A stretch of DNA of 64,000 bases from Clostridia bacterium (GTDB taxonomy: Bacteria > Bacillota > Clostridia > Christensenellales > Borkfalkiaceae), in contig JAFTKX010000006.1 in the NCBI GenBank assembly GCA_017453045.1, forward strand, positions 1 through 64,000, written 5' to 3'. The notes under the pieces are model-generated. The model was not told the origin of the DNA. It made no database searches and saw nothing but the letters and a program-made list of their open reading frames with translations. The position numbers and the translations under genes were made by a program. Shown piece after piece: positions 36,441-44,434 of the stretch; the stretch's first letter is position 1, and every line of letters starts with the position of its first letter.

Positions 36441-37835
36441 TTACGCCTTCCACTCGAAATCTTCAAGCGGAAACATTGGGCGTTTAATTCGTTTTAAGTT
36501 TAAGCGAGATAACTCTACGCAACTCGCGCCGTCGGATAATGCGAACAATTCTCTGTCCGCGTAGGGTTTAAGTTCGGTAAATAAATAACCGAGTTTAACT
36601 ACGACTATTTCATACGACAGCAAATCTACGTTGGCTTTATCGAAATTACCTTTCTCTATAAACGCGCTACGAAGTTCTGTAAAAACGGCGTCAACGTTGC
36701 CAATAGATACAGTCAGACTTCTGCCGATAATCTCTTTAGTCCAACCGAGAATTTCTCCGTGTGATTTTACGGTTGCCGTTACTCCGCCAAATATTGACAA
36801 TTTTATTTCTTCACCGTCGGATACAGCCCAAAACCTTTCTACAATCTCTTGGTTTGTAATACCTGCAACGCAAGTTTTTTTAGTTGGGTTTGCCTTGATA
36901 AGCAATTCAAGCAAGCCTAAAGTATCACCTTCCGCGCCTGCCGTCGTATTATCTCCGCTGTCCGTTATAAAAATGCGTTTTTCCTTGCCTTCTATCGCGC
37001 GTTTTACACATTCTTCGGGCAGTTCGGCTTCACATAAAAATTTATAATCTCTACGCGTTGCCCAAAGTTTATTTGCTAAATCTTTTGCGATTTTCTCGGC
37101 TGTTTGCTTACTCGTTGCGCAAACGACAGTCGACGCGCTCGTATTTGGAGCGTCTATCCAACAATGCCCTAAAAATAAATTCGCCGTAAAAACGTCCTTT
37201 TGGTTTTCCAAAACGAACGTTTCTTCAATTAAACTCTTTAACGGCTCGTAAACAGTTTGCAAAGTGTCGTTTTTTAACAAAAAGGGTACGCGACACATAT
37301 ATGCGTAGGGCTTAATATTATTTTTTAGGCAATAACAAAGCGCTTTTGCCGAGCGTTCTTGACACTCTTTTTGGTCGATATGTGGAACGGTTTTAAATCC
37401 GCTAATGATATTTGCGTACGTCGGCAGTTCGTCGGTTATATTCGCATGAGCGTCTAAAGAAAGAGAAATTAAACAATCTTCGCTGACAATCTCTCGAATT
37501 TTTTTGAGTAAATACAACTCTCCGCTACCGATTTCTTCAACTTCCATACTGCCGTGAAAAAAGATATACACGCCAGCAACGTCGGGATTTGCGCGAACTA
37601 CGTCCAAAATTTGCTCGCTGTAATCGTTGTAAACGTCTAACGGAACGGTTGCAGAAGGCAACGCTACCGCATAAATAGAAGGAATTACTTCAAAGCCTTC
37701 TTTTTCAAATATCTCTTTAACGACTAACTTTTTGAAAATATCTTCGCCTTTGAAATACTCAAAATCAGACCGCTTTGGATGAAGTTTTGCTTTGCTGTTA
37801 GATTCACATTGAAAAGAAGCAACCAAAATTTTCAT
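36441..37835 (-). CDS. M81-family (MlrC-like) metallopeptidase
   Basis: 464-aa protein of the MlrC/M81 family. Motifs: KILVASFQCESNSKAKLHP, GVYIFFHGSMEVEEIGSGE, ISLSLDAHANITDELP (zinc-site Asp/His), KTVPHIDQKECQERS and FITDSGDNTTAGAEGD. MlrC-type enzymes degrade linear microcystin; bacterial relatives process unusual peptides. The ATG at 37835 follows GGAGAATAAGTTTT. First gene of the leftward operon and divergent from an AraC regulator. Confidence 0.85.
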   Translation of the reverse strand: MKILVASFQCESNSKAKLHPKRSDFEYFKGEDIFKKLVVKEIFEKEGFEVIPSIYAVALPSATVPLDVYNDYSEQILDVVRANPDVAGVYIFFHGSMEVEEIGSGELYLLKKIREIVSEDCLISLSLDAHANITDELPTYANIISGFKTVPHIDQKECQERSAKALCYCLKNNIKPYAYMCRVPFLLKNDTLQTVYEPLKSLIEETFVLENQKDVFTANLFLGHCWIDAPNTSASTVVCATSKQTAEKIAKDLANKLWATRRDYKFLCEAELPEECVKRAIEGKEKRIFITDSGDNTTAGAEGDTLGLLELLIKANPTKKTCVAGITNQEIVERFWAVSDGEEIKLSIFGGVTATVKSHGEILGWTKEIIGRSLTVSIGNVDAVFTELRSAFIEKGNFDKANVDLLSYEIVVVKLGYLFTELKPYADRELFALSDGASCVELSRLNLKRIKRPMFPLEDFEWKA

Positions 37836-38035
37836 AAAACTTATTCTCCGTAGCAATAGTTTTAAAAATATCCTATTACAATTTCATATTGTACCATTAT
37901 TTCGCTATATTTTCAAGGTAAAAAAAATTTGAAAAATGGTAAAAAATAAAACCAATTTTTTTATTTTGTTTTATTTACCCCAAAAGATTGCAAAATGAAA
38001 AATCGTTTGCTATACTTTTTTTTAGGAGTTACGCT

Positions 38036-38896
38036 ATGAATAAATACTTTAAACATCGAGTAAAAAAAGCAATCGTCGTTCAAAATTTAATTACCGTCGA
38101 ATTTTTAGATATCGGCGACGACTTTACCTATCCCGAAGAAACCCACGATTTTTACGAATTCGCATATATCGACAACGGCGCTATTTATTGCCATATAGAA
38201 AACGATAAAATCCAACTTTCGCAAGGCGATTTTTTACTAATAGCCCCACACAAACGGCATTTTTATTCTAGCGTTGAATTAGGAGAGCGTTCGTCTATTT
38301 TTATCGTGTGTTTTCAATGTAGCGCAGACGTATTGTCTATTTTAGAACAAAAAATCTCTTTATCAAGCGACTTAAAAATACTGGTTGCCAACATACTTCA
38401 AGAGGCTAAAAACGCTTTTGAATTTCCTTTTAACCGAAAGTTAAAATTGCTCGATTCTCCTTTATACGCGTCTCAACAACTTGTGGAAAACAACATAGAA
38501 ACGCTACTTATTCAACTAATACGCAACGAAACTAAACAAAACGAACAGATAAAATTCGTTATGAGTAGCATAGAAAAAGAACGCAATTTAATTAGCGATA
38601 TTATTTCACTACTTAAAAATAATCTTTACGCTAGGCTTACGTTAGAGCAAATCAGCCAACAAACCTATTATAGTAAAACTATCTTAAACCACCTGTTTAA
38701 GAAGAATATGGGAATTACTATTATGCAATATTATAACGGTTTGAAAATAGAGGAAGCCAAAAAACTTTTGCGCAAAAATCATTCTTCTGCGGAAATTGCA
38801 AATCTTTTAACCTTTGAAAGCGCGACCTATTTTACAAAAGTGTTTAAAAAATACGTTGGGATGACTCCTTCCGCTTACAAAAAAAGAATTTTATAA
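38036..38896 (+). CDS. AraC-family regulator with cupin sensor
   Basis: 286-aa transcription factor. N-terminal cupin (HDFYEFAYIDNGAIYCHI, LSQGDFLLIAPHKRHFY) and C-terminal double helix-turn-helix (LTLEQISQQTYYSKTIL, AEIANLLTFESATYFTKVF, GMTPSAYKKR). The ATG follows TTTAGGAGTTACGCT. It probably regulates the divergent M81-M24-ASRT operon. Confidence 0.9.
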   Translation: MNKYFKHRVKKAIVVQNLITVEFLDIGDDFTYPEETHDFYEFAYIDNGAIYCHIENDKIQLSQGDFLLIAPHKRHFYSSVELGERSSIFIVCFQCSADVLSILEQKISLSSDLKILVANILQEAKNAFEFPFNRKLKLLDSPLYASQQLVENNIETLLIQLIRNETKQNEQIKFVMSSIEKERNLISDIISLLKNNLYARLTLEQISQQTYYSKTILNHLFKKNMGITIMQYYNGLKIEEAKKLLRKNHSSAEIANLLTFESATYFTKVFKKYVGMTPSAYKKRIL

Positions 38897-38960
38897 TCGT
38901 AACCACTCGTGAACTATCGGCTTTCGCCAACAAAAAAATAATCTAACTAATCGCCAACAA

Positions 38961-38996
38961 AAAAACTCCTTTCGGATGACCGAAAGGAGTTTTTTA
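38961..38996. terminator. Bidirectional terminator
   Basis: AAAAACTCCTTTCGG-ATGA-CCGAAAGGAGTTTTTT between the AraC gene and the converging secreted-protein gene. Confidence 0.9.
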
Positions 38997-39013
38997 CTTA
39001 AGTTAATTTTAGG

Positions 39014-39436
39014 TTACTCCTGTCCGTCAATTTGCACGTATGCTCTGCAATACAAATCGTCCGCCATTTTCTTTGCGGGCAAGCCTTCGGAATAGAATAC
39101 TTCGCACGACAAATCGTCAAGCGTGGTAGACCCTTGCGTTGTTGATACGTACGCTTCAGTACCTTTCACGTAAGCATCTTGCAATTCCGTCCAAAAGAGC
39201 ATAGTGATTTCGTTTTTCGTTTTATCAAAACCACTATTAGTTACTGCGTAAAGTATGTATACTTCGTCGTCGTATGATACGTTGTTAGAAACAATCTCCA
39301 ACGTTACTTCTTCGCCTGACGCTTCAGCCTGTCCTTGCACTCTTTGTAAAGAAGCAACGCCAAGCACACAGCAAAGAACCATGACAATCGTCGAAATCCA
39401 TACGAATAATTTGTTTTTCATTTTTGATTCCATCAT
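39014..39436 (-). CDS. Small exported protein
   Basis: 140-aa protein with a signal peptide (MKNKLFVWISTIVMVLCC core, cleavage near GQAEA) and an acidic, all-beta looking mature part (VTLEIVSNNVSYDDEVYILY). No recognised domain. GGAGAGAAAA precedes the ATG at 39436. Probably in one operon with the lipoprotein and peptide upstream. Confidence 0.6.
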   Translation of the reverse strand: MMESKMKNKLFVWISTIVMVLCCVLGVASLQRVQGQAEASGEEVTLEIVSNNVSYDDEVYILYAVTNSGFDKTKNEITMLFWTELQDAYVKGTEAYVSTTQGSTTLDDLSCEVFYSEGLPAKKMADDLYCRAYVQIDGQE

Positions 39437-39456
39437 TTTTCTCTCCTTTTTTTCAA

Positions 39457-39684
39457 TTACGTCCAACCATTTTGATCTACGTTTTCATCATTCCAAATTT
39501 TTTCCTCGTAGGAAGATTCTGACTTAGATTCTGATGAAATACTTTCCTGCGAAACGTTTTCGGAAGAACTTTGCTCCGAGTCCCCGTTACAACCTATAGC
39601 GCAGATAAGTGAAATTATTAGAAAAAACACCGCTATTAATAAAAACGTCTTTTCTTCACTTTTTCCATTATATCCAACCTCCAT
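39457..39684 (-). CDS. Small putative lipoprotein
   Basis: 75-aa protein with a hydrophobic stretch (TFLLIAVFFLIISLICAIGC) ending in a lipobox-like CAIGC, followed by a Ser/Glu-rich linker and an acidic tail (WNDENVDQNGWT). The start overlaps the peptide gene upstream in another frame, and the RBS is not well placed, so the start is uncertain. The tail resembles that of the neighbouring 35-aa peptide. Confidence 0.5.
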   Translation of the reverse strand: MEVGYNGKSEEKTFLLIAVFFLIISLICAIGCNGDSEQSSSENVSQESISSESKSESSYEEKIWNDENVDQNGWT

Positions 39685-39775
39685 TGTCTACGTTTTCGTC
39701 GCTCCTTTTTTCATTTGAGCGAACAACATCTTCTCTTTTTAAGAAGATTTTTAGCAAATTGGTTTCTTCATACAT
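39668..39775 (-). CDS. 35-aa peptide with EDVV motif
   Basis: A 35-aa ORF (MYEETNLLKIFLKREDVV...) with AGGAGGTTAAAAC before the ATG. It ends ENVDNGGWI and overlaps the lipoprotein gene. The E-DVV-R-S core and Asp/Asn/Gly/Trp tail recall the peptide at 2138-2272, which also precedes an exported protein. Function unknown. Confidence 0.55.
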   Translation of the reverse strand: MYEETNLLKIFLKREDVVRSNEKRSDENVDNGGWI

Positions 39776-40069
39776 GTTTTAACCTCCTATTTTTAACCTC
39801 CTATATTAATTTTTTTGCTTTATATTTGTAAAGAGTAACTAACAGGAAAAACTCCCCCTTTTCACTTTCCGTCAAAAGACGACCGCGATTGAAAATTTCC
39901 CTTTTTGTAGTCGCTTCTTTAAAATTTGAAACTTTATTTTAGCCATATTGTAAACTATTCATCATTATATAATTAAACCACGTGTTATTATATACCGTTC
40001 TAAGAACTTTGTTAATACCTCTTACAAAATAACGTATCACAACGAAAAGGATAAATTTCGTTATGGTTA

Positions 40070-40427
40070 CCGCACCACCAAAAAGAGCGCCCCGAAAGGC
40101 GCTCTTTATTCAGTATTCCTCTAAATTTAAAAGCGGATGACAGGAATTTGCTCCGCAAGGGAGCAAGATTTCCTAAAGGAAATGCGACCAAAATTTGCAA
40201 ACAAATTTTGTTACGATTCTGCTTACCGCACCATTAAAAAGAGCACCCCGAAAGGTGCTCTTTATTCAGTATTCCTCTAAATTTAAAAGCGGATGACAGG
40301 AATTTGCTCCGCAAGGGAGCAAGATCTCCTAAAGGAAATGCGACCAAAATTTGCAAGCAAATTTTGTTACGATTCTGCTTACCGCACCAATAGAAAAGGG
40401 GTGGCAAAGCCACCCCTTGTCTATGGG
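40070..40427. repeat. Tandem 156-bp repeats leading into tRNA-Leu
   Basis: Two full units (40070-40225 and 40226-40381) and a partial third (40382-40427). Each begins CCGCACCA, holds a terminator-like hairpin (AAAAAGAGCGCC-CCGAAA-GGCGCTCTTT in unit 1), then GCGGATGACAGGAAT, which is the 3' end of the adjacent tRNA-Leu, then dispersed-repeat sequence (ATGCGACCAAAATTTGC). The array looks like repeated duplication of the tRNA 3' end with its terminator. No gene is supported in 39776-40069. Confidence 0.85.
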
Positions 40428-40507
40428 TGCGGATGACAGGAATCGAACCTGCACGGTTACCCAATGGATCCTAAGTCCATCGCGTCTGCCAGTTCCGCCA
40501 CATCCGC
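40428..40507 (-). tRNA. tRNA-Leu (anticodon UAG)
   Basis: Minus-strand cloverleaf: acceptor GCGGATG/CATCCGC, D-arm GGCGGAACTGGCAGACGC, anticodon loop CTTAGGA with TAG, a class II variable arm (TGGGTAACCGT) and T-arm GCAGG-TTCGATT-CCTGT. No encoded CCA. A terminator hairpin (GGGGTGGC-AAA-GCCACCCC, near 40397-40417) follows it. Confidence 0.95.
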
Positions 40508-40647
40508 ATAACTATTGCATAACTATTTAAGTTTAACATATATCCCCTTTAAAATCAACTTTTTTAACCCTTTCTTTTACTTTTAAATTCTAAATTTTTT
40601 ACACTCTTTATTTTTCGACAATATTTTAAATTGTACCGTTATTTAAG

Positions 40648-40676
40648 TTGCATACGCGCGATTTATATAGTATAAT
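40648..40676 (+). promoter_or_regulatory. Promoter of serC-serA
   Basis: TTGCAT (40648-40653), 17-base spacer, TATAAT (40671-40676), 29 bases before the serC start codon. Confidence 0.8.
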
Positions 40677-40705
40677 AGACGCAATTTTTTTCAAGGAGTA
40701 ACCCT

Positions 40706-41779
40706 ATGCGAGTATATAATTTTTCAGCAGGTCCAAGCATGCTCCCCGAAGTCGTTTTAAAAAAGGCGCAAGCAGAATTTTTAGACTATGAAGGCTCGGG
40801 ATCGTCCGTTGTGGAAATGAGCCACCGCGGTAAAGTTTTTGACGGAATTGCAAAAAAATGCGAAGCCCTTTTCCGTGAAGTTATGGGTATTTCCGACGAC
40901 TACCACGTTTTATTTTTACAAGGCGGAGCGTTTCAACAATTCGACGCTGTTCCGTTAAACCTTATGAAAACTGGTAAAGCCGATTACGTCGTAACGGGAA
41001 ACTTTTCAGGTAAAGCCCAAAAAGAAGGGGCAAGATACGGCGACGCTAAAATAATCGCGTCTTCTAAAGACGCTAACTTTACGTATATTCCCGAACTTAA
41101 ATACGAGGATTTCCGCCCCGACGCAGATTACGTTCACATAACTTCAAACAACACAATTTTCGGAACGAGATATTTAGAATTCCCTAAAACTCCTACTCCG
41201 CTCGTGTGCGATATGTCGTCGGAAATTTTAAGCCGTGAAATAGACGTGAACAAATTTGGACTTATTTATGCAGGCGCGCAAAAAAATATTGCCCCCGCAG
41301 GTCTTACGATAGTTATCGTAAGAAAAGATTTAGCCCAAACTTCAACCCCAAACTGCCCTACTATGCTTAAATACAGAACTCAGGCAAACGCAGACAGTAT
41401 GTATAACACTCCTCCGTGTTTCCCAATTTACATGGCAATGCTCGTTTTAGAGTGGCTAAAAGGGCTTGGCGGAGTTAAGGAAATTCAAAAAATAAACGAA
41501 TATAAAGCAGGACTTTTATACGATTTTATTGATAATTCTTCATTTTTTACCAACTCGGTAAGAGCGAAAGACCGTTCTATTATGAACGTTCCTTTCGTAA
41601 CCCCAAGCGAAGAATTAGACGCGCTTTTTGTAAAAGAAGCAACGCAAAACGGACTTGTTTCGCTTAAAGGACATAGGCTTGTCGGCGGTATGAGAGCGTC
41701 GATTTACAACGCTATGCCCGTAGACGGCGTTAAAAAACTCATTGATTTTATGAAAGAGTTTGAACTTAACAACAAATAA
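40706..41779 (+). CDS. serC: Phosphoserine aminotransferase
   Basis: 357-aa PLP enzyme of serine biosynthesis, converting 3-phosphohydroxypyruvate and glutamate to phosphoserine. Signatures: VYNFSAGPSMLPEVVL, LFLQGGAFQQFDAVP, and the PLP-Lys in GLIYAGAQKNIAPAGL. Full length, strong RBS, followed by serA after 21 bases. Confidence 0.96.
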   Translation: MRVYNFSAGPSMLPEVVLKKAQAEFLDYEGSGSSVVEMSHRGKVFDGIAKKCEALFREVMGISDDYHVLFLQGGAFQQFDAVPLNLMKTGKADYVVTGNFSGKAQKEGARYGDAKIIASSKDANFTYIPELKYEDFRPDADYVHITSNNTIFGTRYLEFPKTPTPLVCDMSSEILSREIDVNKFGLIYAGAQKNIAPAGLTIVIVRKDLAQTSTPNCPTMLKYRTQANADSMYNTPPCFPIYMAMLVLEWLKGLGGVKEIQKINEYKAGLLYDFIDNSSFFTNSVRAKDRSIMNVPFVTPSEELDALFVKEATQNGLVSLKGHRLVGGMRASIYNAMPVDGVKKLIDFMKEFELNNK

Positions 41780-41800
41780 ACTCTCTTGGAGCAAACCACT

Positions 41801-42958
41801 ATGAAAAAAATATTAAAATTAAACGAGATAAGCCCTTTGGCTGATAAATATTTTGAAAATTACGAATACAGTAATTACGCTGAAAACCCCGACGGAATTA
41901 TGCTTAGAAGTTTCAAAATGCACGACTACGAAATCGGCTCTAATTTAGTTGCCGTTGCAAGAGCGGGCGCAGGTGTAAACAATATCCCCCTTGATAAAAT
42001 GTCCGAAAAAGGAGTTTGCGTTTTCAACACGCCGGGCGCTAACGCCAACGCAGTTAAAGAACTCGTAGTTTGCGCTTTACTTTTGGGTTCGAGAAAAATT
42101 TACGAGGGTATTACTTGGGCGCAAAACCTTTCTAAAGACGACGACGTGGCTAAACTCGTTGAAAAAGGCAAATCGCAGTTTGTCGGCGGTGAAATTTATG
42201 GTAAAACTCTCGGCGTTTTAGGACTTGGAGCAATAGGCGCGAAGGTTGCCAACGTTGCAATCGATCTCGGTATGGACGTGCTCGGTTACGACCCTTACAT
42301 TAGCGTTGACGCGGCGTGGAGGTTGTCGAGAAAAGTTAAGCACGAAAAGGAACTTGCTTCACTTTTTGCAGGCTCTGATTATATTTCCATACATATGCCA
42401 CTCAATCCCGACACGAAAGGAATAATAAACAAAGAAACCATTTCGCAAATGAAAGACGGCGTTTGCATAATCAACTGCGCAAGGGGCGAACTCGCAAATA
42501 ACGACGACTTAAAAGAGGCTTTAAAAAGCGGAAAAGTTTCTCGCTACGTAACCGATTTCCCCGTAGCCGAACTTTTAGGAGTTGCAGGCGTGGTTACTAT
42601 TCCTCATCTTGGAGCGTCCACTCCCGAAGCCGAAGACAACTGCGCTATTATGGCAGGCAGACAACTTACCGACTATATCGAAAACGGCAACGTTGTAAAC
42701 AGCGTAAACTTCCCTAACCTTAAAGGTCCTGACGCGTACGTTCATAGAGTTATAATCATTCACAAAAACGTGCCTTATATGATTAACTACGCAACCAAAC
42801 CTTTCTCGGATGCGCATATAAACATAGATAACCTTTTAAGCGCAGGTCGCGGAGAAGTAGGCTATATGATTTTAGACGTTGAAAAAGAAATTCCGCAAAG
42901 CGTAATTTGCGAACTTAAGAAAATAGACGGTTTTTTGAAAGTTAGAGTTATACGATAA
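41801..42958 (+). CDS. serA: D-3-phosphoglycerate dehydrogenase
   Basis: 385-aa NAD enzyme catalysing the first step of serine synthesis. Motifs: ARAGAGVNNIPLDKMSEKG, Rossmann VLGLGAIGAKVANVA, CARGELANNDDL, and catalytic-His PHLGASTPEAEDN. A C-terminal ACT domain (about 310-385) suggests allosteric control by serine. The ATG at 41801 follows TTGGAGCAAACCACT. Together with serC it forms a serine operon. Confidence 0.95.
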   Translation: MKKILKLNEISPLADKYFENYEYSNYAENPDGIMLRSFKMHDYEIGSNLVAVARAGAGVNNIPLDKMSEKGVCVFNTPGANANAVKELVVCALLLGSRKIYEGITWAQNLSKDDDVAKLVEKGKSQFVGGEIYGKTLGVLGLGAIGAKVANVAIDLGMDVLGYDPYISVDAAWRLSRKVKHEKELASLFAGSDYISIHMPLNPDTKGIINKETISQMKDGVCIINCARGELANNDDLKEALKSGKVSRYVTDFPVAELLGVAGVVTIPHLGASTPEAEDNCAIMAGRQLTDYIENGNVVNSVNFPNLKGPDAYVHRVIIIHKNVPYMINYATKPFSDAHINIDNLLSAGRGEVGYMILDVEKEIPQSVICELKKIDGFLKVRVIR

Positions 42959-42962
42959 TAAT

Positions 42963-42993
42963 AAAAAGGACTTGGCTCGCCAAGTCCTTTTTA
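42963..42993. terminator. Bidirectional terminator
   Basis: AAAAAGGACTTGGC-TC-GCCAAGTCCTTTTT between serA and the converging zinc-ribbon gene. Confidence 0.9.
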
Positions 42994-42996
42994 TTA

Positions 42997-43938
42997 TTAC
43001 TTATCATATTGCGCCGACGTAATGTCTAAAAGCATTTTTTTCGTTTCCGCCTTTTTTAAAACGGATATTACTATATAACCAGTAAAAACTACTAACATTA
43101 TCGCTATAAAACCTGAAAAAGAAGAAAAATTAATCATATTTCTATATTGCATAGTAGTTTCTTCTCCTCCCATATTTGCAAACATTCCACCAAACAATTT
43201 TGCGTAAATAATGTCAAATATAAGATATAATACAATACCAAAAATAGATTGCTTTTGAAAAAAGCCTTGTTTTTTATCCCGTTCACCTGTCTTTAGCATT
43301 GAATTGTACGTCAGCATTGTAGAGCCTTCTTCATCCATAAGCATATTTGCCGTCTTAAAAATTGAAATACTCGACATTACAATTAATGTAACACCAAAAA
43401 CAAACTCAAATAAAGCAAACATTCCCGTTGCAATTTGCCACACCCCACCCAATCCATAAAACTCTTTACTACTTTCAGAAAAAAGTGATTTAAAGGTGAT
43501 TACAATATCTTCTACTAACGTAAAGTTCTTTTCAATATATCCGTCTTCAAGCGCGTCTTCTAACTGCTCAAAGTTTTCAATTTCTTCAATAGTTGGCTCA
43601 TATTTGCACTTGTAAATAGGTAAAAATAACATACATAAAACAAGACAAATAGCGCAACTGTGTAATATTATGTTTAAAACGTTTATCTTCTTTACTGTTG
43701 ACGTATATTTAGTATACGGCTTGACAGTTTGTTCTTTTTTCTCTACCACATCGCTTTTTTCCGCCGTTTCTAAATCGTCGCAAAGCATAAAACCGCAATT
43801 TACACACATTGCTTGACCTGGCAATACTTCCTTGCCACAATGAGAACAAAACTTATTTCCGTTATTGCCACGAAAACCGCAACCTGTACAAATTGCATTT
43901 TCAGACTCAATTTCTTTTCCACAATTTTTACAAAACAT
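42997..43938 (-). CDS. Double zinc-ribbon membrane protein
   Basis: 313-aa protein. The N-terminus has two zinc ribbons (MFCKNCGKEI...CTGCGF, then KFCSHCGKEVLPG...CVNCGF). A cytoplasmic linker is followed by about four transmembrane segments (from about residue 110 on: ILHSCAICLVLCMLFLPIY, ATGMFALFEFVFGVTLIV, SIFGIVLYLIFDIIYA, FIAIMLVVFTGYIVISVL). The start at 43938 follows GGAGAAATAAA. Function unknown. Divergent from a small HTH regulator. Confidence 0.75.
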   Translation of the reverse strand: MFCKNCGKEIESENAICTGCGFRGNNGNKFCSHCGKEVLPGQAMCVNCGFMLCDDLETAEKSDVVEKKEQTVKPYTKYTSTVKKINVLNIILHSCAICLVLCMLFLPIYKCKYEPTIEEIENFEQLEDALEDGYIEKNFTLVEDIVITFKSLFSESSKEFYGLGGVWQIATGMFALFEFVFGVTLIVMSSISIFKTANMLMDEEGSTMLTYNSMLKTGERDKKQGFFQKQSIFGIVLYLIFDIIYAKLFGGMFANMGGEETTMQYRNMINFSSFSGFIAIMLVVFTGYIVISVLKKAETKKMLLDITSAQYDK

Positions 43939-44074
43939 TTTTATTTCTCCTACGTAATTTTTATCAATAATCCGAATAAGATTATCTAATGTGCACATTA
44001 TATCATTTGCAAGTCTATTTGTCAAATATTTTTTAAGTATATAATGATTGCATTATATAATGTTGGGGTACACT

Positions 44075-44278
44075 ATGAAATTACGAATTTTAGAAATTCT
44101 CAAAGAAAAAGGCAGAAGTAAATACTGGTTATATATTCAACTTGGTTTAAGTTATCAAAATTTTAATAAAATCGTAAACAACGAAACGAAAAGCATAAAA
44201 TTTGAAAATCTTAAAACTATTTGCGACATACTTGAATGCACTCCAAACGACTTGTTTGAAGAATATCATAACAAATAA
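44075..44278 (+). CDS. Small Cro/C1-type HTH regulator (YozG-like)
   Basis: 67-aa DNA-binding protein made of a single XRE helix-turn-helix: KLRILEILKEKGRSKYWLY, LSYQNFNKIVN, KFENLKTICDILECTPNDLF. This form is common in Firmicutes. Probably regulates the divergent zinc-ribbon membrane gene. A terminator hairpin (GCCTTGG...CTAAGGC + T-run) follows near 44286-44312. Confidence 0.85.
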   Translation: MKLRILEILKEKGRSKYWLYIQLGLSYQNFNKIVNNETKSIKFENLKTICDILECTPNDLFEEYHNK

Positions 44279-44351
44279 TGGAAAATGCCTTGGCTTACGC
44301 TAAGGCTTTTTAGTTAATTATGTGAAAACGATAAAATTTTTGATTTTTTCC

Positions 44352-44379
44352 TTGATTTATCGAGATTTTAGTGTATAAT
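44352..44379 (+). promoter_or_regulatory. Promoter of pepO-like gene
   Basis: TTGATT (44352-44357), 16-base spacer, TATAAT (44374-44379), 56 bases before the start codon. Confidence 0.65.
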
Positions 44380-44434
44380 ATAATAAAAAGATTAGCGATA
44401 TTTTACGCTATTTTTACAAGATAAGGAGACGACT

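Noticed and set aside
40012-40464. Two similar leftward ORFs in the tandem repeats
   Set aside because: They exist only because the 156-bp repeat unit is open in one frame; they contain terminator hairpins and tRNA tail sequence.
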